This document shows positions 36,605 to 50,441 of a DNA stretch of 64,000 bases, piece by piece. Under the pieces are notes generated by a model. That model saw only the letters and a list, made by a program, of their open reading frames with translations. It ran no database searches and was not told the DNA's origin. Source of the DNA: Manduca sexta (Eukaryota; Arthropoda; Insecta; Lepidoptera; Sphingidae); the NCBI RefSeq assembly GCF_014839805.1, contig NC_051131.1:8482913-8546912 (forward strand), read 5' to 3'. The position numbers and the translations under genes are program-made. Position 1 is the stretch's first letter. Each line of letters starts with the position of its first letter.

Positions 36605-38407
36605 CAGCGTGGTATAGAGCGCGACGTAGCGGAACCAATACGAAATAATATTTTAGTTGTATTTATGTAATACAGCAGTATAAGCTTATCAAATTTATTT
36701 CAATAGTCGAAGTTAGGATAGTAAAAATACGAACAGATGTTATTTGACGTTAATACATGCCGAAGTACTCGAAAGTAGTTTCTGTGCACCTACGAGTAAG
36801 TTCAGGCGTTTTACTTACAACTTGCATATTCCCTCTAATAAGAACTGTAATATTGTACAACTTCAAGTTTAACGTAGACTAGCGAAGATAGTTCAAACTA
36901 CGGCCAATGAGTTTTGCGAAACATATAAAGTTTAAATTACAAAGGTAACTGTCTCTTGAGATTTTCCAGAACATCGTTGAAAATAATGTTTAAGTTTTTT
37001 GCAAGTTTCACATTACCTTAATATTATAGATATTTGGTTCTTACATTTGATACAGCCCACAGAATATTCAAGATTATAATTACATGGGCATGCGCTGTTG
37101 GTACGTGATGTTATTAATTATGTAGCATTGATTAGTCAGAATGCCAGTTGGTTGCCGTTTTTTAAGACAACGACATCTAGAATAAGGTGGTGAGTATATT
37201 TATTCATTAGAAATTATGTGCTAACCACAGGTAGTTACAAGTCATGGTATTTTTAGTGACACCGATGAACGATGAAAATTATTTATAATTTATAAAATAT
37301 TTACAGCCTGCGCACCATGTAGCTCTAATTAACCAACAGTAATGTGAAATATAGAGGTACTCAAGGGTATTATAGCGAGCGGCGGCTGGCAGTGACGCGC
37401 GGCGCACTACTCCTCCCTATTAATGGCACATAAATATCAATCGTCGTATTTTGTAGCGTGGCAAGCGTGAGGTCTCAGTTGTAAAGTAGCAAATTCCCAG
37501 GACAAGATTATTTTTCATATAAAATGTAAATAAAATCGACGGTTGAAAGGCTTTGACTTAAGCTACATTTTTGTGACACTAAATTTCATACATATTTAAA
37601 ATTAGTTCTGTTTTCTATGTTATTTTAATACAGTTAAAAATTTTGGAAAAAAAATGTCAGTTAAGTCAATTAGCCTTTCCACCGGCAATTTACATGTGCT
37701 ATTCAAAAATTTTCGTATCGGTAATGCATTTGGTTCCAAAATTCTTTCACGTCTCCAAATGTATCTTATGTTAAAAAACAGAAACCTTTGCAGGTCTAAT
37801 GATAGCAACAGGTTAATGACTAATCACAGCGGTGTGAAGAGCACGTACATTAATCACAGACCAGTGGGCAGTCTCGCCTTCGACCTGCCGCCTGCCTGGT
37901 GCCAACACCTGATCGGGCACGTGACTGTTCAAAACTGAACCATTATTATTGTGTTGTCACTTCGGAAAAGACCTCACCATAAACCGTAAAATGTTTTAAA
38001 TGGTTTTATAGTCAATGGGACTTTTGGTGGTGATATAGATTTAAAATTATTATTTAAAACCAGACATTAAACAGTATAGTTATTATAGGACGTCAGGGCC
38101 AAATTTGTGTTCCAAAATTTATTACCAATTTGTGACAAGATGTAACAGCATCTTTGGGTATCAATACAAAAATAATATTTTTACAAAAAATATGTAAATA
38201 TGTGCATAAAACGTGCAAACCACACCAAATATGAAAAATGAAGTATTTTACAGTCATGTATGCTGTTTCACGGTAGATTGAGTAGCCATCGCATGAGCGA
38301 AATTTTTTGTATGACAATCTTCTCAATGTTCGCTCTATATAATCTCAGAACTCTTTGATTGAAACCTTTTATAATTTTAGAGTATACTTAGATATATTTT
38401 TTTTCAA

Positions 38408-38699
38408 GCGGCGATAGCCTAGTTTGGTGTGGAACGGACTGCCAAAATCCCAAGGGCACACACCTCTGACTTTTCTAATATCATGTGTGTATTCTTTGTG
38501 AATTTATCGTTCGCTTTAACGGTGAAGGAAAACATCGTGAGGAAACCTGCACATCTGAGAAGTTCCCTATAGGAATTTCGAAGGTGTGTGAAGTCTACCA
38601 ATCCGCACTAGGCCAGCGTGGTGGACTAAGACCGAATCCCTCTCAGTAGTAGAGGAGGCCCGTGCTCAGCAGTGGGCAAGTATATAATACAGGGCTGAT
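38408..38699 (+). repeat. Metulj-like SINE (second block)
   Basis: The same 292-bp SINE at the same relative place in the second copy of the block, with the same loss of the B-box segment. The shared position shows it is the same locus read twice, not an independent insertion. Confidence 0.7.
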
Positions 38700-39075
38700 A
38701 TTAATAGATATTTTCAATTTTAAAGAACGACACCACGTAGCGTAGGCAACTTTTGATCATTTAACTTAATCCGCTTACATTATCATGGCTCCTGTCAATT
38801 AATAATAGGTAGCCATAAAAGGAATCGGTATAAAAAAGTAATGTATATATTAACAATATAAATTTATGGAAATATTTAAAGTACTAGCACGTGGATGCAC
38901 ATTTATAAAAAAATATGTTAATATGTCATTTTCTATAGACAAGTGTTTATAAGACTTGTAAAGTTACTTCAAATAAGTCATTTTTTTTTATAATTAACTC
39001 ATAAACTTTATACCACCCAAATTAGGACTCCTAATAGGGACTTACCTACATAATATAATTGTTTAAATTGACATT

Positions 39076-39416
39076 AGCTTAGGTGGTAGCTAGGTCCATT
39101 ATCAAAGTTTGGTTTAATTGGTAATTCAGTAGTATTGGTAGTTTAATTACGTCTAGTTAGTGATTAGTTCTCGCAGTTGAAGAAAATGTAAAATAATTAA
39201 TAATCATGGATATTTCTGCCTTTAAAATTTCGTCATATTAAATTTTAAAGGCCGAAATATCCATGATTATTAATTATTTTACGTTTTTCTTCAACTGCGA
39301 GAACTAATCACTAACTAGACGTGAATTTAAATTCTTTACTTGCCAATACTTGTTTAGTTACCCAGATTAAAGCCGAAACAAAATGTATGAAAATGGACCT
39401 TGAGCTACCACCTTAA
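39076..39416. mobile_element. Same TTAA foldback element in the second block, left arm damaged
   Basis: The right arm (to TTAA at 39413-39416) is intact except for run lengths. The outer left arm is shortened and scrambled over about 80 bases (39078-39155). Damage limited to one arm of a long palindrome is a familiar long-read consensus fault. Confidence 0.6.
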
Positions 39417-41673
39417 CGACACCAATTTGTGTTTTATTTTCAAGCTTGAAACAAGCTAATGCAAAGCTCATTAATACAGGTTTAAAGCAATAAGCGTCTG
39501 TGCTCTAGTGCATTGAATTACTGCCGATCATATACAAAAGTTGGATTCTCTTTGCCGCGGAACTGGGTCATTTCAAGTAGTCCTTGGCTCGAAACGAAGG
39601 CAAAGCGGCGTCGGCGGCTGTGACTGTTTAGTGGGCGGGGGCTCACCTTTCAGGCCTGAAGGGGGGTCTAGGAACTCGCAAGTGGCAACAAGGAACTACT
39701 CGTGAACAATTCATATCCCGCGCTCGCTAGAAGACTTTAATTACGGAACAGCTTAAGTCGTACTTTTTCTTTTATACCATTTGTATTTGTAAACCTCTTT
39801 TAATTTCTTAGTGCTTTCTACGTAATTAAGTGTTGAATAAAGCTAGCGCTACGTTTCGTTGTTGCTAAATAAATAATGACAAAATGCTTTTACATGTACG
39901 AGATGAAGTGATCAGACATTAAGGCGCTAAGATTGATTACCTTCGTAGTCTCAAGAAGTTTTTATGTCACGCCGTATTGAATATAATTAGTTGTATGAGA
40001 ACAGCTAGTTTTATTGGGCCTGGAATATAATAAAGAGTCTGAAGAGAACGTACCTACTGTGATAGGGTGAATTAAGCCAAGGCGGGCGTTGTTTGCTGAG
40101 CGCGTCATTGCATCCAGCCATTAGTTAATGGACGCCTTGACGGGTTAATGGTTGCAAAGGGCGGCTCTGTGTATGGCTGTTGCTGAGCAGCGAATACTTT
40201 TTACCACTCAAGTCTTCGCTTACATCTCGTAAGATGTAAGGGATATATCTTAATGTCGCAAGTGATCTCTTTTGTTAGTGGTAGCATAAACTGTAGTCTA
40301 TGTCTATTTTATGAAACACATGTACAAAATGTTTTGGGTGCAGAATACAAGAAGCTTTGCTTGTTAATCTCATTAATTACCTATTTGTGACACGTAACAT
40401 GTAAATGACAACAACACGTTAAAGTTTTAAGTGCACTTACCGGTCCCTAGAAACAGATTTGCTATTTCTAATGAACTTAAGTAACCTAAACATACAATCC
40501 TTTGTAATTAAATTGCGAGAGTGAAGTATATGAAGCATTGGGAAACTATTCAAATGAGACCCAAACTTATCTTCATTTTGTACGCGGGAAAGTTTAATAT
40601 GCATGGTTCAAATGAGTTAGTTCCACGCGTTAAGTAAACGAAGAAATTTTGTAACTAAAATAGGGAGTGTTACCATAATTGAAAATACTAGATAACTTAA
40701 CATATGAGTTAATTTTATAGAGCTATTATTCGAATACAATCAATAAATTTCTTTCTTTTGTAACCTCTCGCCAGATGTTATAATATTTTAATGGCGGTCA
40801 TCTCATCCATAATATTAATATACCTAGCAACATAAAATAACAAAATAATTGATATTTCATAAAAGATACTTTCAACCACATGATTCTAAACCATCATTGT
40901 TTTATATCGTGTTAAAGTACTTTAATAACATTGGTTTTAAGAGTTTCCATAGTAACGATAAATTTCAAACTATTCATAGAAACAGCTTCACAACTGTAAT
41001 TTGACAAGGAGCGGGTGCGACAGCTTAATGTGGTTTCCACGGCACGAACTGACTCGAGATTTCAGCCATTTAATGGGCGCTTTCATTTTAACCGACTACG
41101 ACAACGACTTGATACAGATTTTTCGGCAACTGTCTTAAATTTATGAATTCACTGGCAGTTCAATTTAACGCAAACTGTAAAATTAAGTTAAAGTTACTGA
41201 CTTATTTCATGTTTCTTATTTAATTGTATTTTTTGTCTATAACTTATCGTCAAATGGCGTAATAAATTAATTATTTGAGAAGAGGAATTGTGTAAAAAAC
41301 CTGAGTCGAAAATTTTATGAAGAAAGAAAAAGTGGCAACTGAGCTTCTCTTCCGATTTAAGGTCCTATTTATAAAGTACCGATAGAGCTAGCTATTGTAT
41401 TGTATTATATTATGTACCTAATGAAATCGTTATTAAGGTGGTAAACTACCCGATATACGTATTTATTTATTTTGAAAATATTTTTTAATTTTGTACGCCA
41501 ATAATATCGTATCTGTATATGTGAAGTACACCGTACATTCACTCTAAATATTCCTCTTAACAAAGTGGCGAAGGTTTTGTTTACCGTACAACTTATAAAT
41601 ATAGCGGCAGTTATCAAATTACCTACATTATTTTAATTTTATCTTTCCTTTTCGCATTTAATTCTAATCTGTG

Positions 41674-42419
41674 TTGTCGCTGATATTGATATCGATATCG
41701 TTAACGATCTCTACTAACAATCGTTATAGTTAATCGACGATCGTTCGTATCGGTTACCGAAACAAAACAGCTCAAAAGCGTTAAGTAATCAGGGAAGGTT
41801 ACTCGTCCGCAAATACAGTGTAGCATACGGGTCGGTGCCGTTATCAACTAATGCGAAAGGGCATCAAACCGTCAAAGGGAGTACAATTTCACGTTACTTG
41901 GCGTAAATGGTATTAATAACCATCACAAATCCCACACTCATGTTCATGATATTTTCATAATATGTGTTGGATAAATTACACTGGACTAAATTTAAATGAA
42001 AACAAAACCCAAACAAAACATGCTTACAAAATTTACTGTATAATGAATTCTGTTTTAATTTCGTCTCATTCGAGTATCTTCGTTAATCCACGGATTAATG
42101 CGAGTACATCAGCGATCGGTAGGATTTTGAGGTATAATGAAAGTTAAACAACCAATACAAACTTGATGATGAGAAAACGTCGTGTTCAACACGAAACAAA
42201 ATATTTGTGACAAATAATAAGTATTTTTGTACGTAGTACATTGTGCCGACATATCAATTTTCATAGATTGCGAATAAACAATTATATTACACTGCTAAGG
42301 AATTATATTTGGGCTGTGTTTGAATAAATATAATTTGTTTACAACCTCCTACAATTCTAATATGAAAATAAGACTACATTCCAAACACCAGAAGTAAAAT
42401 AATCTGTTAAACTTTGTAA
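41674..42419. other. Non-coding stretch starting with a palindromic patch
   Basis: 41688-41710 is a run of nested palindromes (GATATCGATATCG, CGTTAACG) directly after the point where the first contig ended. No gene seen. Confidence 0.4.
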
Positions 42420-42746
42420 TGTATTGTACTTCTTGTGGTAGGGCTCTCATATGTAAGAATCCACCTCGGTAGGTACAACGGCAATGTCTATATCTACCGC
42501 CAAGCAGCAGTGTGCATGCACTATTGTGTTCCTGATTGTCGGATATTATAGCCGGTGTAATTACTGGCCGGCGTAACATCGCATATCTCGTGTTGACGAG
42601 TGCCGCGCAGTACCCTTGCACCTAATTCAAAGTTTTGTTTGGTGTTGCTACTATTTATGGGCACTCATATCACTTACTATCAGAAGAGCATATGTATTTA
42701 AATTATCACATGAGTAATATGCTCGTCTTCAACTGCAAAAAAACAT
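42420..42746 (+). mobile_element. 3' end fragment of a jockey-like LINE
   Basis: Contains ordered blocks common to a lepidopteran LINE tail: TACCGCCAAGCAGCAGTGTG, ATTGTGTTCC, GTGTAATTACTGGC, GAGTGCCGCGCAGT, GGTGTTGCTACTATTTATGG, TATCACTTACTATCAG and ATGCTCGTCT, then an A-rich end. The family name is from memory. No coding part remains, so the copy is strongly 5' truncated. Confidence 0.55.
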
Positions 42747-44390
42747 TATTAAAAATATTCCGTTGCACCACTGAAGACATTATAATAGTACTGATTACTA
42801 TGTAGTCAAGCATTATTTCGAAGTTACTAGAAGACGCAAGTGTTCGTTGAACGAAAACTTTGTGGTATACAACTCTTAGAAAAATAATTATCTCCCAATT
42901 CGACATTTCGATCACCAGTCCTCCCAAAATTAAAACAGATTCTATTTGCCCAATTTAATATCGTACCACTAAAACAAGTGTAATAATTATTAGCTGTCAT
43001 ATCTTTTCCGAAATATATTTTTTGTCTCTGATAAGAAATAATTAACAAATTATATTTTAATACCAGAACCACATTTGAAAAATTAACAGATTCTACACAT
43101 TGGTAGAGTATAATGAATTTGCATATAGATAGACACGACATTACCCGCTTTTTATTATATACCACGTTCATGAAAAGATGAGTGAGCCGCTCGCGTTATA
43201 GTAACCGACATGACTATCCTATAAGAATATTTTAGTAACTTCGCTCGTAACTTTGATTTATAAAACATTTATTACACGACACTGCATCGCGCTCGACGCC
43301 TTGAAACATAAGACTATATACACATTAATTACAGTGGCTACAATGTCTTTCAAAGCTCAACACAATAATGCTTTCACTTTGCTTAGCGTTATGGAGACGT
43401 TCAAGAATTATGTAAACAGAATTTTACTATTGTTAACCCTCCCATCCCCTTGTCAGCAAAAGTAAGCAAGGTTCTCACCCCCTTTCACTCAAAGTTACCT
43501 AAACTGAGGTAGGTATAAAATGTACATCTTTTTTCAGTTTCTTTATTTTTTATTTATAAAAAATAATTAAGTAAATAATATTACTAACGTAATCACTGAC
43601 GCAGACCCCTTGCCCGTCATATCATCGAAAATAAAGCAAACCATAGACATCTCGAATCCCCTTTGGTGCTTACGTAATACTTGAGCGGCCCCTGTGATCA
43701 TAATTTTGGGGATTTATATAAAGTGGTAAGTAATAGGTTATGTGTGTATATATTAAAGGACGTATAGTGGGAAGATCGACAAAATATGTTTTGAGCACGC
43801 ACGCAATTCAAAATCGTATTGGAAGCGTTTCGACGATTTTAAACTTCAAAGCGAAAGAATATAAATACCAACTCGAGTTTAACTAATTTTATGTACAATA
43901 TGAAAGTACAAAAACCGTTTTACAACCTGTAATACAGATATTTTATGAAATGGAATATTTAAACTTGTTATAACGTCAAATTACGTTAGCCTACACACGT
44001 CTGCGAAAATTTACATTAAACTAAGTTACCGTGACATCGTCCGTGCTGATTTAGATGAACGTACTCGTAATGAAATAACAGACGGGCGCGCTTTAAACGT
44101 TACAGCATTTTGAAATTCGCTATACACTAACGGCTTTGTGTAAATAAGTAATTACAACTGACTGAAATTGTTTACTATAAATAGTTATGTAATAAATGTT
44201 TAATGCTTGTGTAGGCGCGCCGTCGTGTAAATAACAAGTTACTTAGCTTCCATTTTCTCCAAAGGCAACTTAGATGTGTAGTAGCTTTTTCAATTAAAAG
44301 ACAATAAAAGTAATAAAATCTTTTAAAATTGTTGTAGACTCACTGTATGACAGAGCTTACAAAAATTTTATGTTTTATTGTATTAAATAT
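42747..44390. other. Non-coding stretch
   Basis: Open frames at 42827-43171 and 43253-43465 are AT-driven and unrecognised. Nothing else supportable. Confidence 0.35.
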
Positions 44391-44723
44391 TGATTCCCAA
44401 AGGTCCAAGGTGGCCCCTAGGGGTCCACGAGAGACTCAACGGGGGTCTATGTTGGCGTGATAAAAAAATGAGGGTTCGCAATTCGTAAGTGGGGGTCCAC
44501 TAAAATATATCTGGTTTTGATAGTAAAGAACTAAAATATTGTCTTGACTTCACCTATCAATGTAAGAAATGTAGATAATATTTTTGGAAGCTCACTGACT
44601 GTTACATATAAAAATTTGCATATTCTGGGGAATATGCTAGAAATTTAGCTGCAGAGGGTCCATCGGAACCAGCAAAATTTTGAAAATGGTCTATAAGAAA
44701 AAGAAGTTTGGGAACTTCTGGTA
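44391..44723. mobile_element. Degenerate hAT-like miniature element (tentative)
   Basis: The left edge has TTCCCAAAGGTCC and the right edge AAGTTTGGGAACTTCTG, an imperfect inverted pair of the TTCCCAAA type common at hAT ends. The interior has several GGGGGTC / GGTCC motifs. No clean 8-bp target duplication was found. Confidence 0.3.
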
Positions 44724-47700
44724 TAAAATAATAAAGTAAGGATGTAATCAGCTGAAGACGTCAAGAACACTAGGTACTAAGTACTCTTTATATAAAACAA
44801 TCCCTCTTGTAGGTATGTGTAAAAAGTCTAGAGCTAATATAACACACGTATTGCGCGAACACTGCACTCTTGACTATACAATAAGATCGCACGTGACCCC
44901 ACACACCTCTTCACTATCTGACAACCTCTGAGGGTGTTCCCTTACAGCGGCACTTGTTTTACTTCTATTTTGCAACTATCCACGCTAATTAATACAAAAT
45001 AATATTATTCGAAACAGTGATATACAACATTATTTTTTGCACATTATAAACCCGAAATTAGTTTGTAGAGAATCATTTTATCTTTATCGAATTTGGGTGT
45101 TTCGGCTTTATGGTGTATAAAATTAACATTTTAAGTAGTATAAATGCAGAAAAAATAATTAATGAGAGAATATTGGATGTAGCACAAAATTGATAATATT
45201 TACATAATGCCTTCTTTTTGAATAATGGGTTCTTTTTGAATAAACTTATTAAGTTATGACCAAAAGTATTACATTATCGGAAAGTAATTTCTACTCTTAC
45301 ACTTACCATTTCAAAGGAGGTTGGCTCGGTATACCTAACATACTTTTTCTTGAATATGTTGAAGATACAGTTTGATTCATGTTTTTACGATCGCACACTT
45401 CTGTACTACATTATCCCCTTAGGGTTAATCCGTCTCCAGGAACATTACATATTTAAAACACCTGGTACAAACTCACGCCCAAATCGGAATCGATCCCAGG
45501 TCCTCAAGCTCCAATGCCCATTTACGTTACGAGATCAAGAAAGTGATCAAATATTTAGGCTAAATCATAGGAGATACTGCCCATTCATCGTGTTCATCGG
45601 AAGGGAATGACTACTTCCTTCGTCCTACTAAAGATAAGTTCGGTTATCCTGTTTTCATTGCATTACTTATTTTTCCAAGCAGTTATTTAACCTGATATTA
45701 AAATATGCCATTTATTTTTGTAGAGCCATAAAAACGATTATCTAAAGGCATAATATTTTCGTAAAAGAGGTACAAAGTTTTTGCTTCACGTACATAGATG
45801 ACATATTCAATGTTTTCATTTATTATGCACCTTTTAACTTAATGTACATAAATCGGCCACTATCGCCCTGGGACCAGATGCTCTCTACCCAAAAATTAGA
45901 ATATTGTTACGGACTTCCATCGTGGCGTGCAATATTATATTTGAGCACTTTGTTATGAATGGATAAGCTGATTCGAAATGCAAACATTGAAACCACCGTA
46001 TTATGGTGAAATAGCGATACATCAAGAACTGCAGAAATCATGTTTTTACATGATCCAAAATTGATATAAGGTAGTGTGATCGATAATAGCTCGGTTTCTA
46101 ACATGGCCCACCATATGCGTTCGCTTTTTTTTATTGTAATGCAGATATATACAATGGTTTTTTTGTTAGATCTTTCATTATTACATTTTATAATATGTAG
46201 TATTGTTACAATTTAATGAAAGTTTTTCGTTAAAGTTTATAAAATTAGCCGTAAACGGTTCCGCTACCGTATTTGCTTATTCAATATAATAACAGCAAGC
46301 GTAAAAAAGTATATAAGAGTAAAGTAGTTCGTCACTATAAGCTTATTTATTCAATGTATTTTAACAAAATTTCAATATAAACATTGATAGCACAGCAAAA
46401 GCTACCTAATGCCTACAAAACCTAGACTAGTTGCCATCGGAAAAACGATAGGTATTTTTCCTACTCAATACGAGTTTTGTGGTAAATATATTGTTCACAT
46501 CGACCTAGTTAGATAAATCATTTCGCCTCTGTCAAGTAATCTGCTTTGACTAGCACTTACTCTTAGTTCTACAATTCAATCTATGCCTATAAACTAATTA
46601 TCCAAAGTATGGTTCACTTTGATAAAGAGCTAAGAAATTAAATCAAGAAGTTTACAACTGATGCGAGAGTAATATTACTTAATTATTTCTATATAGACAA
46701 TATTATTAATATATTAATATTTCACCAATAAATTACTTCCAAATATTCCCACTAAAAAATAAGTTATCGTAACTTGCAAGCCTTTAACGACTTAGATATA
46801 TTAGTAACGTAAAATATTTAACAGTGCACGCTTAATTTGAAATAAAAGCTCTTTGGTATCTCTTCAAATTTATTACGTCAAAAGGAAATAAAAAATAGAC
46901 ACTTGCGTGACTGGCAACGAGAAACGGCCTCCGAGTGCTTTTTCCTGTGGTGTAATAGTTAGTGCTGAAGCGGCTATCACTTGGCTCTCAACTGCTAATT
47001 TCACATTTATCTTTCTAACACTAGCCATTGAGCAAGTAAAAATACGTCAACAATGAGATGTACTTGAGATTTAGTTTTTGGTTTCAAATACTTTACGATA
47101 TACAAATATCATATAAACACTATATTACACTCTTTGATATAATTTATAATACAATTGCTACGTATATTTGTGGCACTTGTTTATGTATGTGTTTGTATGT
47201 TATTTATCCCAAACAAATAGAGCACACGGCTTTATCATTGTCCAGAAATATAAGATTTTCACAATGCAATGGACGTGGAGCGCTTGAGCGATGTTCTCAG
47301 GTGGTACAGGTTTTTATCAATTTATTATCTAAGTACTTGGAAAGATAAGTACCTAATCTTGATTTATTATATATTTATCTCGCAATTTATATCGCCTACT
47401 AACTTTGACTAGCCTATAGACTGGAGTTGTTTAATTATGTCTGTAGCGTAGAAGCACAACTTGTATGTCGTTAAGTATTCCAAATATAAATTAAATCAAC
47501 CGTAACTGTATTCCCACTTTTCAATTCTTGAACCTAATTGATAACTAAGTTACTAGTGTGTAAAAAGTATTAAATCCAAGTTATAGACAGTTATTTTGTC
47601 TACCGGATTCACTGTCTAACTGTCTCAGAAAATCGATGTAAAATGACAGCTTGCTGCTGTGTTTCATAAAGTTAGACAGATTTCCGAAGGCCTAAACGAT

Positions 47701-49285
47701 AAACAACTCACTGATTTCCGATTAAATTATTTTTCTATAAGACCAAAATAAATATCCAATGGTTTTCTTACAGCAGTTGGTTTTACTGAGAGATAGAGAC
47801 CGCTTAAGATTAAAATCCCCGTCCACATTTCTCTAAAAAATGTTGTTATGTTGATGTCTTTTACAAGCCGAGACCCAAAAATTCTTGTGAAACTTGTATT
47901 GTGATTTATTATTGCTGACAGACAAATAAACTCCCAAAGCATTTATTGCTCTCTGAAACGTCCTCGAATACGCTACACTAATGAATCTGCACTAAAGTTA
48001 GACATGTCAAATGCGAGTCATTGTAATAATTATAAACTAATTTCAAATCTTATTCATACAACATAGAGTACAGAAAAATTAAAAATGTAAATGGGACGTA
48101 TTTATGATGACTGTGGATTTGGGATCGCACTTCTTGAATATATTCGAAACACGTCGGCAATCTCTTTTACGAGGGAACCGAACGGCGACGGAATCCTAAT
48201 AGTGTAATAGATAAATATATTCTTTATACAGTGCGACTTACCTTTTAAGGGATTAAATGGCTGTTTACTATCCAAGAACAGATTCATCTTGTATGTATTT
48301 ATTTATTTATTTAGGTCCATTAACGGCGATAACAATCAACGTTCTTATAAATTTACATTTAATTATAACATTTCCTTCTCATTCATAGCAGATGGACGCA
48401 ACATGAGTGCAACGATTGTCATACTGTCGGTTTTTAATGTAATTTACCTAGTATTAATTTCAAGAATTTATCTAGCGGAAATGTCGCCGTCTTAAATTGT
48501 GTTGGGTTAATATTTTTAGTTATTTTAATCATAATTATGTATTTCTAGTGTGAATATAATTTTTCCTTTTAAGACTTAATTATGAATTACGTTAAACCTA
48601 CTTTACATGCGACACTTTTGCTCGTCGGCCGCATGCAATAGAAATAGTTATTTATTTATTTTCTCTAATAACGAAAGTATTATAAAAACTCAAAAAAATA
48701 GTCCACTGATGATCTTAGTATTTGAGCAAAATAGCGCCACTGAGGACTGAATAGAGTTATTACCAAAGACGTTACATGGAAACTTATTATTATTATTAAG
48801 GTATTAAGGTCCTCCGCTTCTGGTGGTTATTAGACCGTATATTTATACCCCTCGTATATTTATACTTAATTATTCTTATACTTGATTACAAATCATTATC
48901 TTTATTGAAAACTCTATATACGATTTGAGATCACACATTCAATGAAACTGTTGTCTAAAAATTATTACATTCCAAAAATATTCATTGCATTGTTAGTGAT
49001 CTTGCACGAACAAAAACTAAACCAAATATTCGTAGATCATGCACAGGGAAAACATAAAATATTCTCACTTCATGCATATGTTCCGTAACTATTTCCTTAA
49101 TATTTTCTATTTAAAAACGGACCACTTCATAAACTTCGAATTCCATTCTATTTGGAAATAACTAAAAAGGGAAAATAATTTCACGTTTAATTAAATCTAT
49201 ATTAATAGCCACACGACTGATACTATGCAAATAATATAGTAGTGAAACCTATTATAAGTTGGTGGAATAATGGACTCTGGAATAA
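44724..49285. other. Non-coding AT-rich stretch
   Basis: No exon could be supported. A tRNA-like A box (GGTGTAATAGTTAGTGC) occurs near 46949 without a B box. The patches at 45380-45600 and 45905-46110 look like old repeats, not assigned. Confidence 0.35.
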
Positions 49286-49314
49286 TCTAGAAACCTCTAC
49301 AGAGTTTGAAAATA

Positions 49315-49332
49315 TTCTCGAAACTTATAAAT
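49315..49332 (+). promoter_or_regulatory. Candidate heat-shock-type promoter: HSE core next to TATA box
   Basis: A canonical TTCnnGAA core (TTCTCGAA, 49315-49322) lies four bases before TATAAAT (49326-49332). About 120 bp downstream an ATG at 49454 in a good insect context (CAACAATG) opens 25 codons. The layout resembles hsp70 and small hsp promoters, but no chaperone coding sequence follows. A single TTCnnGAA is expected about 16 times by chance in 64 kb, so this is weak. Confidence 0.22.
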
Positions 49333-49532
49333 GGTGCGAGGCGTCTTTAGAATATTTCACACCGTTCGCTTGAATACACGATAGTTCTGTAAAGCGGTCG
49401 CGAGTGGAGAGCGAGAAATCTTTGTTCGAACGCGACGAGGAAAACTATCAACAATGAAGTGTATAATTAGAGGCCTGTGCAATATAAAAAAGGTGTTAGA
49501 ATTAATAACGTCTTATTTTATCTATTTATAGT

Positions 49533-50433
49533 GGGCCCATCAAACTACTAAAATTGACAATAATTAGTAAAATTTATTAAGACACTACACAATATAACCT
49601 AGAAAGTCCATAAAACTAATTTAAAGTAAATAAATATAAGTATAATCACTTAAAATTGTATATTGTTTACTTATAACTTGTTTATTGTATTATAGGATAG
49701 ACTGATTAAAGTGTCCTGTAACATATAAGTAGTTACAGTAATAGCCCTTACTAACAATCTTCAAATTCCATTCCGTATATTGATAAAATAAAAGAAATCA
49801 TAACAAACTCACCAAAAACCAAATAACAGGACCGACCGACCAAACAATAAATACCTATGGAAAACAAAGTCAATCTTTATCCCACGCCCGCTTTAAATAC
49901 GCACCGGGTGTAAATGTCGAGTGAAAATCGATCCTAAATACAAGGGTTTCAGTAATGCGTCTCGTGTAACCAACCCTCGTTAGTCGAATGATGGATAATT
50001 CCATGTAATGGTGTGTGCGTCGTCCTCCCTTCGAAGCGTCTGTCACGCGTGCAAATTGGCCAATCACTCAATCGTCTTATAACTCCATTCATCCGACCGT
50101 ATCATTTAATATAACAGTTTTTTGAAGGTGTCGCCATCTGGTAACCTACGCTTCCTCGCTCAGTCACTCGAAACTTGATCTAAGGTTCGATTGAGATATT
50201 CGTAGCAACATATGTGTGACGTGTTACTAAAAATATTATGGAAATTTACTAAGGTAACGGAACTATTGGACGTCTACCTAATTGTAAAATATTGTAAAAA
50301 TAGAAAAATAATCTTTCATTAAATTGTAAGATGTGCAATATTTTATAAAATTGAATAATAAAAAATCTCGGTATGTTTTTGCTGTACAACACAAAAAATA
50401 ACCAAAACATGGCCTTGTTAGGATTCGGGCTTG
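49533..50433. other. Non-coding stretch
   Basis: The frame at 49870-50067 (minus) lies in a less AT-rich patch but has no recognisable domain. Nothing else seen. Confidence 0.35.
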
Positions 50434-50441
50434 CTTCGGTC
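50434..50441. repeat. Target-site duplication CTTCGGTC (left)
   Basis: Exact partner at 51161-51168; together they bracket the hAT-like element. Confidence 0.85.

Larger units (their letters stand above)
36605..41673. repeat. 5.1-kb block, second copy (contig overlap)
   Basis: Begins at the first base after the gap and matches 30993-36104 base for base apart from scattered length differences, mostly in homopolymers, and one damaged patch in the left arm of the TTAA element. It is 43 bp shorter. At its right end the sequence continues into unique DNA, where the first copy stops at the gap. Confidence 0.9.

Noticed and set aside
36054..36638. Long open frames across the N run
   Set aside because: They consist of unknown bases and have no meaning.
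37620..38601. Small frames repeated identically in both 5.1-kb blocks, which might suggest duplicated genes
   Set aside because: The blocks are the same locus assembled twice, so repetition is not evidence of conservation.
45907..46104. 65-codon minus-strand frame
   Set aside because: No domain recognised; the surrounding sequence looks like an old repeat and the frame is short.
46945..46970. tRNA-like A box, possible tRNA gene or SINE head
   Set aside because: No B box or cloverleaf can be drawn around it; the same holds for the A-box-like sequence near 57822.
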